NCBI GenBank assembly: GCA_030041295.1
Contig: JASHOD010000081.1
Span: 1 to 33,034 of the forward strand
Direction of reading: 5' to 3'
DNA length: 33,034 nt
Source of the DNA: Nitrososphaerales archaeon
GTDB taxonomy: Archaea > Thermoproteota > Nitrososphaeria > Nitrososphaerales > CADDZS01
Part shown: one piece after another, positions 8,105 through 14,892 of the stretch
How the letters are laid out: every line of letters starts with the position of its first letter
How positions within the stretch are numbered: position 1 is the first letter of the stretch
Notes under the pieces: generated by a model
The model's input: only the letters and a program-made list of their open reading frames with translations
The model's database searches: none
Told to the model about the DNA's origin: nothing
Position numbers and translations under genes: made by a program

Positions 8105-9061
8105 TCAATCCAGATCTTTTTCCTCGGTTCTATTCGTTTGATCAGGCTTTTCATAATGAGCCTTGATTTCACTAATCATGATATCTTCCTTGACAGATCT
8201 ATGCATATTGGGAAGGGTCTGTTTTTCCAGCGTCTCTTCGCTAGAGGTCTCCTTTCTTTTTGCCAAAATATTACCAACCCGATCCAAGTATCTCAGCGAG
8301 GGAACTCGTAATACATGCATGAAAGCAGATACCGGAGCGGAGGTGAACAAGAGGGCGATGAGGATCAAATGAGCACTATATGGAATTACTATCAAGATGC
8401 TCGCTTTAGTTGAGATGGAGTACGCAGCGGCAGGAGGAGCATTGGGACTTTGAGAATGTGCAATCTCGCCAAAATATTCTGTTAGAAAGCCAGTGGCCCC
8501 GGCAAGAAAGAGAAGTATTGAGAACCACGCATCTGAGAAAGTAACTCTTTCACGAAACTTGCGAACCCCAATCAAACGTGCAATAGTAATTGAGGCTCCG
8601 AGCATCATGACTATACCTGAGGCATTTCCAAGTAGCCTTATCCAGCTCAGGCTCCCTGATACTAGTGGAATATAATTTCCTTGTTCATTGAAGATATAGT
8701 CAGCAGTCGTCGTCGCGGTAAGACCAACGAATCCCCAGAACATGCAAAGATGAGCGAACCTACGTACTTTATCGGATATGATGTCTCTTTGAAGCAAAAC
8801 CCGATCTATAAGCTCAGACCAAAATACGCGAAGCATCTTTCCGATTCCAAGTTCCTTTCTTCCTAGACCGAGCAATCTCGAAGTCGAAAGATTCTTTCTG
8901 TTCAAATTCTTGAAAGCTAAGAGTAGTAGGATTAGGACAACGATCACGACAGCTGTCGAGTCAATCAGCGAAACAGAAACAAAAGTAGGAAATGTTCCGC
9001 TACCGGCCGGCAAAGAGGAAAGGGAGGAGGGTATTCTTTCTATTTCACTCAATACAGTCAT
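8105..9061 (-). CDS. Cytochrome-b-like membrane anchor of the molybdopterin oxidoreductase (NarI/DsrM/HdrE type)
   Basis: A 318-residue membrane protein with five likely helices at about residues 33-50, 103-124, 141-165, 177-200 and 222-252, and a charged, soluble C-terminal tail. Histidines in or near helices (His104 in RFAHLCMFWG, His202, His231 in YSAHLIL, His249 in FMHVLRV) are candidate ligands of one or two b hemes. This fits the respiratory nitrate reductase gamma / DsrM / heterodisulfide reductase E group, which passes electrons between the membrane quinone or methanophenazine pool and a soluble reductase. Its ATG overlaps the stop of the MoaD-like gene by four bases (ATGA), so translational coupling is expected. 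It is the last gene of the four-gene operon. The direction of electron flow is not shown. Confidence 0.82.
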   Translation of the reverse strand: MTVLSEIERIPSSLSSLPAGSGTFPTFVSVSLIDSTAVVIVVLILLLLAFKNLNRKNLSTSRLLGLGRKELGIGKMLRVFWSELIDRVLLQRDIISDKVRRFAHLCMFWGFVGLTATTTADYIFNEQGNYIPLVSGSLSWIRLLGNASGIVMMLGASITIARLIGVRKFRERVTFSDAWFSILLFLAGATGFLTEYFGEIAHSQSPNAPPAAAYSISTKASILIVIPYSAHLILIALLFTSAPVSAFMHVLRVPSLRYLDRVGNILAKRKETSSEETLEKQTLPNMHRSVKEDIMISEIKAHYEKPDQTNRTEEKDLD

Positions 9062-9366
9062 CCACCTTTCATCTGAGAAGCTATCATTAGCTGGAGCTCA
9101 TCTCCCTCGGAAGGATCGATCAAATGAGTTGGATCTGTGACGTGCTTTCCATTGACAAATACAATCAATCCCGAATTTAGTTCTCCATTGTTCAGGGCAA
9201 TTTCCTCAAATTTTTCCCCATACTTGTGGCAGAGGTCACGTATCACATCCATCACGCTTACCTGATCCTTTGAGACGAGTAATTGATCACTACTTCTTCC
9301 GATCACTCCCATTATAGGGCCGAAGAAGCTCAGAGCGATCTTGCGACGAACGTTTTCATTGGACAT
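9058..9366 (-). CDS. MoaD/ThiS-family ubiquitin-like protein
   Basis: A 102-residue beta-grasp protein ending in Lys-Gly-Gly, the C-terminal diglycine that MoaD, ThiS and archaeal SAMP proteins use for adenylation and thiocarboxylate formation. Visible features are an N-terminal strand KIALSFFGPIMGVIG, the helix SVMDVIRDLCHKYGEKFEE, the strand LIVFVNGKHV and the turn IDPSEGDELQLM. It starts one base after the stop of the iron-sulfur subunit and overlaps the cytochrome gene by ATGA. The position inside a molybdopterin oxidoreductase operon suggests a dedicated sulfur carrier for pterin dithiolene synthesis (molybdenum or tungsten form), but a SAMP-like protein-modification role is also possible. 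No MoaE or MoeB is seen in the window. Confidence 0.85.
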   Translation of the reverse strand: MSNENVRRKIALSFFGPIMGVIGRSSDQLLVSKDQVSVMDVIRDLCHKYGEKFEEIALNNGELNSGLIVFVNGKHVTDPTHLIDPSEGDELQLMIASQMKGG

Positions 9367-9367
9367 T

Positions 9368-10051
9368 TTAGGTCAGGTCATGATCTATGGATGGCCGAAG
9401 ATCGAGTCTGTCATCAAATAGAAAGACAACATTTGGCCCTGTCCCTGCATCAGGCCTTAGTGTCGTATGATCTCTTGATTTGATGAGTTTCGATGGCTTA
9501 CTATTTGGATCGTCCATGTCTCCAAAGATTCTGCATTGCGTTGGACAGGTAATCACGCAAGCTGGAGAAGCTTCTCTATCTATTCCAGGTTTCAATCCGT
9601 TTTTCAAGCCCATGTCGATCCTATGACTGCAAAAAGTGCACTTTTGGGACGTTCCAATTTTGAATTTTGCTAAAGCCAGTTTGTCAAAGGGCGTTTCGAC
9701 TTCGCCGATCGTTGTTTCATCGGGTTCGAAAAAATGCATAGCACCGTAGGGACAAGCGCTCACACAAGCTTTTGTTCCAACACAGCTCTCAGGATCAACC
9801 TCCACAATACCATCCTTTCGTTTTGAGATCGCTTTTGCAGCGCATGACTTCATACAAGGGGGATCATCGCAATGCATGCAAAGAGTCGGGATAAATATAG
9901 TGTGAGCTTTCGGGTACTTTCCAATCTCTGCATGATAAACCGGTGCGTAATAGATGCTGCCAGGCGATCTATTTTCAATCTTGCATGCAACAGTGCAAGC
10001 ATCGCATCCCACGCATTTTGCAAGATCAATCACCATTCCCCAGCGAGGCAT
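9368..10051 (-). CDS. Four-cluster iron-sulfur subunit of the molybdopterin oxidoreductase (DmsB/PsrB/NarH type)
   Basis: A polyferredoxin-like electron-transfer subunit of about 227 residues. From the ATG at 10051 the cysteine groups are C13-C16-C19-C23, C58-C61-C66-C70, C90-(T93)-C96-C100 and C138-C141...C165-C169, the pattern of four-cluster CISM beta subunits. The third group reads CVGTKACVSACP: the second cysteine is threonine, so that cluster probably lacks one ligand and may be [3Fe-4S], as in subunits where another residue replaces a cysteine. The frame stays open to a GTG at 10114 that would overlap the catalytic gene by 31 bases. I prefer ATG 10051 because MPRWGMVIDLAKC is the usual family start. 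It carries electrons between the catalytic subunit and the cytochrome-like anchor. Confidence 0.87.
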   Translation of the reverse strand: MPRWGMVIDLAKCVGCDACTVACKIENRSPGSIYYAPVYHAEIGKYPKAHTIFIPTLCMHCDDPPCMKSCAAKAISKRKDGIVEVDPESCVGTKACVSACPYGAMHFFEPDETTIGEVETPFDKLALAKFKIGTSQKCTFCSHRIDMGLKNGLKPGIDREASPACVITCPTQCRIFGDMDDPNSKPSKLIKSRDHTTLRPDAGTGPNVVFLFDDRLDLRPSIDHDLT

Positions 10052-10083
10052 ATGGATTTGCTCTCTTCTTCGTTTTTGTTTGG

Positions 10084-12675
10084 TTATAGTTTCGATACTC
10101 TTACTTTGATGCACATGTCGACTGCAGTACTTACGAAATCGATGTGTTCTTCGTCGAGAGTTAGAAGGTCGTTGTAATTGATTCCTTTTCTCTTTCCCCC
10201 GAGTGCGCGGGCAAATCTTCCACCCTGAGCTTGCGATGCAATCACTTCGGGATGAACTAGCTCGGTCACTCTAGCTCTTCCTTGTGCTTTCTTACCTGAC
10301 GAAGTTTCAATTGATATCTTATCACCATCGGAGATCCCTTTGCTCTTTGCAGTCAAAGAATTGATTAGAAGATCGTCGTCTCGATGTTTGTCAGTCAGAT
10401 CTTGAAGAATTGAATAGCCTCTCCCGTAGCTAAAAGGTTGTTGAGGCACTTTGTAATTTAATAGATACAGATCGAATTGCGAATCACTAGGGTTGAAGCT
10501 GGGGCACGGTTTCCAGTCTGGTAGCGGTTGATAGTCCGAGACATCCCACCAGTCCATTCCTAACTCCTTTGTAACTTGAGCTACATCTTGCCCAGCACGT
10601 TTCATGAATTCAAAATACAAATGCACTCTTGCTTTGCTGAATGCACCCGGATACATTTGTTCGGGCGTGTTTTCCTTTACAACGAGGGCATTATCAAGGT
10701 ACCAATTTAGATCCTTGTCATCGCCAAAGGTCGCCTTGATCCTTCTTTCGAATAATTCTCTTGTAGAATAATTTGAATTCGGATCAAGTTTGTTCTTCCC
10801 TTCAAGACGCCATGAGAAATTAATTCCATTGTAGATATCTGGTAGAAAGCCTCCTCTTTTGGCGAGCTCTAGTAGAATTTCTCCACTATTCACCATTTTA
10901 CCCCATGGGGTTTCAAATGGGGGGTCGACAACAGGCCTTTGACCGTTCCAAAAGCGATAACCCTCGCCGCTCTTTTGACCGGGATAAGAGATCGGGAGGC
11001 ACAGTCTTTCAAGATAATGGATATCTGGTAGAATCATGTCGGCAAACTCTGCAGTTTCGTCTATTTCCATTGTTATAGAAACCATGAATGGAATCTTTCT
11101 AAGGGCAGCTTCTACGACCTCGATGGGAACAGAAGTTTTTGCGAAATTAGAACGCGTTTGAATTAACATCTCAAGTTGATATGGAGCTTTATACTTTTCA
11201 GGCTCGAGTAACCCAAAGAAAAAGTATGGTCTACTATAGACCGCGACAGGAAATAGCTCGAAGAGATCTATGGTCTTTGGAGATAGAGCTTTTCGAGGAG
11301 GATAAGCTGCTCCATAAGCAGCTCCAGTCTCTGTTAAACTTGTAGTCAAAAGACCTTCGTCAGAAATTGCTGGTTCTGCCTGTTGACTCGCAAGGGATCC
11401 ACCTGGGACATCTACCGCGCCGACCAGAACATTGAGTAGAGCTGCGGAAAGTCCGGCGAGAAAACTGTGTTTATGGGAGGATAATCCTCTGTACCAAGCG
11501 ACGCAAGCTGGTCTGTAGGGCATCTTCCTCCCTTTAATCTCAATTGTGGATCCGATTGATGAAGCTTCGCCAAACTCTTTCGCAACTCGCTTGATTGTAG
11601 TTTCGTCTATTGTGGTAATCTTTGAAACATATTCAGGCGTATACTTTGACAGATGCTCTTTCAAGAGATGAAAGGCCGTCTTGCATTCGAGTCCGTCTAC
11701 ATTGAAAACTCCATCCAGTGTGTAATCTAAAATATTTTGATCGTCAAAGGTCTTTGCGGAGTTTGTAGAGGAATCCCAAACAAGAGGTTTGTTTGATTCT
11801 TTATTCTTGCAGTAGAAACCGTCCGGCTGGATGAGATATGGCGCATTGGTCCTTTTCTTCAGGTACTCAGCATCGAAGATCTTGAGTTCATTGATCAAAA
11901 GGTTCGCAACTGCAAGAAGAAAAGCACCATCTGTCCCAGGCCTGATTGGAATCCATTCCTCAGCTTTCGCGGCCGCGTACGAACCAACAGGATCAAGAAC
12001 AACTATTTTCACACCTCCTGGTCTTCTTTCTGCAATCTCATTTGCGCCGCCCATAACATGATAATTCACAATCGAACTAAATTGGGAACCAGCCAGTAGA
12101 ATGTACTTTGAGTATTTCGGGTCAGGATCTGACTCAAACCCTCCTTCAGTTATCAAATGTATTGAATGAACATTATTTCCGCAATAGAATCCAGCGGAAA
12201 ACGCTTTGCATTGCGTTCCAAATCCATTTGCCCAAGCGGCGAAGAAACCTCCCTCGAGATCCCAGATGTCAAATGTCGTAAAGTAGAGCTTACGCGGATC
12301 ATCTTCCTTGATTTTCTTCAATTTCTCTGCAATTGTGTCAAGAGCTTCATCCCAAGTTATCTCCTGCCACATCGGATCTACTCCTGCGCCTTTCTTTGGA
12401 TTTCCTCTTTTCATTGGTTTAGTAATTCGTGTTGGAGAAAACTGGGAAAACATTCCAACATTCCCCTTAGCGCAGACGAACCCCTTGTTGTGAGGATTGT
12501 CTGGATCGCCTTCGATCTTGACTATCTGCCCATTAACTCTATGCACTAGTATGCCACAGAAATTAAGGCAGAGCTCGCAACCGGATCTTATCCAAACATC
12601 ATCGCCAATACTTTCTTCGTCATTTTGTTTGCAAATAAAACGAGCTTGCGAATTAATTCCCAAAGTCAACCACAA
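10084..12675 (-). CDS. Molybdopterin oxidoreductase catalytic subunit (DMSO reductase superfamily)
   Basis: An 863-residue bis-MGD enzyme. The N-terminal [4Fe-4S] motif is Cys33, Cys36, Cys40 and Cys68 (SGCELCLNFC, then GFVCAKG). A cysteine in AGFYCGNNVH (Cys165) is a candidate metal ligand, as in polysulfide, tetrathionate and arsenate reductases. The molybdopterin dinucleotide-binding domain starts near PSDSQFDLYLLNYK. No twin-arginine signal is present with any of the possible TTG starts (12675, 12669, 12663), so the active site should face the cytoplasm unless another export route exists. It is first in the operon with the iron-sulfur subunit, MoaD-like protein and cytochrome b. The substrate is not recognisable: a sulfur or arsenic oxyanion, or an aromatic substrate as in the cytoplasmic pyrogallol transhydroxylase, are all open. 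Confidence 0.88.
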   Translation of the reverse strand: MWLTLGINSQARFICKQNDEESIGDDVWIRSGCELCLNFCGILVHRVNGQIVKIEGDPDNPHNKGFVCAKGNVGMFSQFSPTRITKPMKRGNPKKGAGVDPMWQEITWDEALDTIAEKLKKIKEDDPRKLYFTTFDIWDLEGGFFAAWANGFGTQCKAFSAGFYCGNNVHSIHLITEGGFESDPDPKYSKYILLAGSQFSSIVNYHVMGGANEIAERRPGGVKIVVLDPVGSYAAAKAEEWIPIRPGTDGAFLLAVANLLINELKIFDAEYLKKRTNAPYLIQPDGFYCKNKESNKPLVWDSSTNSAKTFDDQNILDYTLDGVFNVDGLECKTAFHLLKEHLSKYTPEYVSKITTIDETTIKRVAKEFGEASSIGSTIEIKGRKMPYRPACVAWYRGLSSHKHSFLAGLSAALLNVLVGAVDVPGGSLASQQAEPAISDEGLLTTSLTETGAAYGAAYPPRKALSPKTIDLFELFPVAVYSRPYFFFGLLEPEKYKAPYQLEMLIQTRSNFAKTSVPIEVVEAALRKIPFMVSITMEIDETAEFADMILPDIHYLERLCLPISYPGQKSGEGYRFWNGQRPVVDPPFETPWGKMVNSGEILLELAKRGGFLPDIYNGINFSWRLEGKNKLDPNSNYSTRELFERRIKATFGDDKDLNWYLDNALVVKENTPEQMYPGAFSKARVHLYFEFMKRAGQDVAQVTKELGMDWWDVSDYQPLPDWKPCPSFNPSDSQFDLYLLNYKVPQQPFSYGRGYSILQDLTDKHRDDDLLINSLTAKSKGISDGDKISIETSSGKKAQGRARVTELVHPEVIASQAQGGRFARALGGKRKGINYNDLLTLDEEHIDFVSTAVDMCIKVRVSKL

Positions 12676-12689
12676 CTCAGTTAAGCTTC

Positions 12690-12698
12690 TTTAAAAGG
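12690..12698 (-). promoter_or_regulatory. TATA-like box of the molybdopterin oxidoreductase operon
   Basis: CTTTTAAAG on the minus strand, centred about 19-31 bases upstream of the three candidate TTG starts (12675, 12669, 12663). Archaeal spacing favours 12669 or 12663 as the real start of a leaderless transcript. Confidence 0.45.
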
Positions 12699-12821
12699 GT
12701 AAATTTCGAAAATAAGGTTCTCCGTACAAGGTGCCACTCACCTTCTGATAAAATTGTCAATGTTATTGATCTCAGGGTAGCTAGAGATACTAAATTCGAA
12801 AATTATTGCTCAGGCTTTTTT

Positions 12822-12842
12822 TGAGAAATGACAAATTTCTCA
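12822..12842. promoter_or_regulatory. Inverted repeat in the divergent regulatory region
   Basis: TGAGAAAT, five bases, ATTTCTCA: perfect 8-base arms between the divergent molybdopterin oxidoreductase and ParB genes, about 150 bases from the former and 100 from the latter. It is AT-rich with a short spacer, more like a dimer-binding operator than a terminator. The regulator is unknown; the TrmB protein at 7024 is one candidate. Confidence 0.4.
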
Positions 12843-12886
12843 GGAATTTTTGGCCATAGCTGAACAATGTTCGAAAATATTTGTGT

Positions 12887-12904
12887 GGGTTGCATTTGCA
12901 ACCC
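12887..12904. promoter_or_regulatory. Perfect 18-base palindrome upstream of parB-like gene (operator or parS-like site)
   Basis: GGGTTGCA-TT-TGCAACCC: perfect 8-base arms with a 2-base centre, ending about 40 bases before the ParB ATG and only about nine bases before its TATA-like box. The position fits an operator overlapping the upstream promoter element (autoregulation) or a ParB loading site. It does not match the bacterial parS consensus. Confidence 0.5.
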
Positions 12905-12913
12905 TATCCTAGC

Positions 12914-12922
12914 TTAAATTAA
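12914..12922 (+). promoter_or_regulatory. TATA-like box of the parB-like gene
   Basis: TTAAATTAA centred about 28 bases before the ATG at 12945, consistent with a leaderless transcript. Confidence 0.5.
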
Positions 12923-12944
12923 CCAATATGTCTCGGACTTCCTT

Positions 12945-13919
12945 ATGTCGCGTCGTCTTCGGACGTATTTGGAATCATGTCAGCAGATTGAGCCCTTGGA
13001 GATAAGCCTTCTAGTCCCTTCCGACAAGCAAATCAGATCAGATCTCGGCGACCTGCGTGAGTTGTCCGCATCGATTCGAGAACACGGTCTCTTGATGCCG
13101 CTTCTAGTAAGACCGAGGGGCTCTCGATTTGAAGTTATTTGTGGTAATCGAAGGCTAGAAGCTTGCAGGCGTCTGATGAAGCGCTACGTCGATTGCATTG
13201 TCAGAGATCTCGAGGATCAAACTTCATTTGAAATCTCTATAGTCGAGAATGTCCAGCGTCGAACGCTCACTCCTGTTGAAGAAGCTAGGGCATTTCAGAG
13301 GTACGCCTCGGAATTCGGCTGGGGCGGAATTTCGAACCTAGCTTCAAGAATCGGGAAGAGCGAGGAATATGTGTCACACAGAATTCTACTACTTGATCTT
13401 CCAAAAAAAATTCTCTCAAGACTCGAACAGGACATGATTAGCCCGAGCCAAGCTCAAGAACTGCTTTGGTTCAAGAACGGGCCATTCCGTGATCAAATTC
13501 TTGACCAACTTGACTCCGAGGATTTGAGCGTAGCAGAAATAAGACAGATCAGGAAAGGGTTTGAATCGGCAACGGGTAACTCTGGTTTGGTTGTTCTATC
13601 CTCTAAACTAGATCAAGCGGATTTAGGACAAAAACAAACGATGAGTAGCGCAAAATTGGCGGATTCTAGTCCGGATTTTGATCCGAAAAGCTTCGGAACG
13701 CAGACTGGGCGATCTCGCGAAAATTCGGAGAAGTCGAAAGATCAAAAGGTGATAGAGGAGGCCATTCTGGCTCTGCGTGTTGCACTAATTCGACTGGATT
13801 CTGCCATTTCAAAATGCGAATCAAAGAAATCAAGCGTACTTCTCATGTCCGAGAGACTCACTTTGCACGACCAGATTGACAGGCTGATCAGAGCAAAGGC
13901 CAAATTACAGAATCTCTAA
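12945..13919 (+). CDS. ParB/Spo0J-family DNA-binding protein (no ParA partner)
   Basis: A 324-residue protein with the N-terminal ParB nuclease/CTPase fold: VPSDKQIRSDLGDLRELSAS, GNRRLEACRRL (residues 67-77) and ENVQRRTLTPVEEARAF (101-117), followed by a helix-turn-helix (GISNLASRIGKSEEYVSHRI, about 128-147). The usual GERR motif is GNRR here. The middle (about 205-260) is polar and low-complexity, and the C-terminal 60 residues look like a helical dimerisation segment. ParB proteins load onto palindromic parS sites for chromosome or plasmid partition, or act as regulators. No ParA ATPase is adjacent. A perfect palindrome lies just upstream (12887-12904). It could be a chromosomal ParB paralogue, a regulator, or a relic of an integrated element. 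Confidence 0.88.
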   Translation: MSRRLRTYLESCQQIEPLEISLLVPSDKQIRSDLGDLRELSASIREHGLLMPLLVRPRGSRFEVICGNRRLEACRRLMKRYVDCIVRDLEDQTSFEISIVENVQRRTLTPVEEARAFQRYASEFGWGGISNLASRIGKSEEYVSHRILLLDLPKKILSRLEQDMISPSQAQELLWFKNGPFRDQILDQLDSEDLSVAEIRQIRKGFESATGNSGLVVLSSKLDQADLGQKQTMSSAKLADSSPDFDPKSFGTQTGRSRENSEKSKDQKVIEEAILALRVALIRLDSAISKCESKKSSVLLMSERLTLHDQIDRLIRAKAKLQNL

Positions 13920-13988
13920 CCAAGCCTATTCAGGTTCATGAGGCAAAGCGGGGAATTATTTCACTTCCAAATAATTCTATGACGTCTT

Positions 13989-14420
13989 TTACATCTGTCC
14001 TGCCCCGTGTTTTCCAGTGAGGATGGCTATCTGATGCGCCCCTGTCTTTCCCAATCGCCCAATCTGCTCCAAGCATTCATTTAAGTCCCGGCGATTGTCG
14101 GTGAGAACGGTCACGTTCGGACTCCCTTTGAGAGCTAGCGCTTTTAACAAACATACTATACCAATAGGACCATCCGAGTGGATGGCAGGTTTACCTTGCA
14201 AAGAAAATGGCGAGGGAACTGGAAATCCGGTGATCATTAGGATGTTTTGCCTATTGTTCAGCGCCTCAAAAATTGCAAGGCCAGCTGAATAAGACAACGG
14301 ATCCTCCGAACGCTATCTCGCAACGCCGTAAAGTTTCGTAACTATACCGTACGAAGCTACATCTATCGTCGCGGTGCGGTCTATCGCTTCGCACGCATCG
14401 GAGATCGTTGGATTGAACAT
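13989..14420 (-). pseudogene. Broken D-glutamate cyclase-like (DUF4392) gene
   Basis: From ATG at 14420 the minus strand reads 35 codons ending LYGVAR, then an in-frame TAG, then RSEDPLSYSAGLAIFEAL and MITGFPV...IHSDGPIGIVCLLKALA. These are the N-terminal blocks of the DUF4392/D-glutamate cyclase family (LYxxAR, PLxxAA, TGFPV, ETDGPxGA). The frame then stops after about 100 more codons, in a family normally close to 300 residues, and I cannot find the C-terminal half in the other minus frames before the ParB stop. One internal stop plus loss of the C-terminus point to a pseudogene. A shorter open frame (TTG at 14297) remains but would encode only a fragment. Confidence 0.6.
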
Positions 14421-14444
14421 GCAGCGAGTTCACATCCCAAGACT

Positions 14445-14885
14445 TTAATGTCGAGGTCGAAACTTTACAACGGAAAACCCGTTTATCTTTTCAAAGAAAG
14501 CTTCAACGGGCATACTTGTCTTGATATGTTCAGGAGGGCATCCAACGACTTGGGCTACCATCCGCACTCCTTCCTCAAGTTCGACAATCGAAAGTGCATA
14601 CGGTATCTCTTTCTCGAATGCCGGGCTATTCATCACGACTTCTTGTATGATTGTAAAAGTGAATATTGTGCCACGACCGGAAGATTTGGTCCAGGATAAG
14701 TTCCGTTCTCCGCAGTTCTCGCATAAAGTCCTGGGATACCATTGCTTGTACTGGCATGAACCGCAGACTTGGATCAGTAATTCGTTCTTTGCAGTTCCCT
14801 CCCAGAATTGTTGAGTGTATGTGAATACGTCGGGGATTGGCTTCGAAGGTAATGCCTTTGAACTAGCAGTGGATTCCTTGCTCAA
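14445..14885 (-). CDS. DUF35 OB-fold protein with zinc ribbon, partner of thiolase-fold enzyme
   Basis: A small acyl-CoA-associated protein: an N-terminal helix (FTYTQQFWEGTAKNELLI), a rubredoxin-like zinc ribbon (CGSC...CENC), then an OB-fold with GRGTIFTFTIIQEV and IPYALSIVELEEGVRM. DUF35 proteins form complexes with thiolases, as scaffold with HMG-CoA synthase in archaea or as aldolase partner in steroid side-chain degradation. The frame is open to ATG 14960, which would overlap the thiolase gene by 68 bases. I chose TTG 14885, 7 bases after the thiolase stop, because upstream residues are not family-like; the choice is uncertain. Co-transcription and complex formation with the thiolase-fold protein are very likely. 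Confidence 0.83.
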   Translation of the reverse strand: MSKESTASSKALPSKPIPDVFTYTQQFWEGTAKNELLIQVCGSCQYKQWYPRTLCENCGERNLSWTKSSGRGTIFTFTIIQEVVMNSPAFEKEIPYALSIVELEEGVRMVAQVVGCPPEHIKTSMPVEAFFEKINGFSVVKFRPRH

Positions 14886-14892
14886 ATTTTTG

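Noticed and set aside
10084..12675. Exported respiratory reductase such as an archaeal extracellular nitrate reductase
   Set aside because: No twin-arginine or other signal at any usable start, and motifs around the metal site (a Cys candidate) do not match NarG.
12945..13919. Integrated plasmid or virus marked by ParB
   Set aside because: No ParA, replication protein, integrase, att repeats or tRNA are seen around it; the neighbours are metabolic genes.
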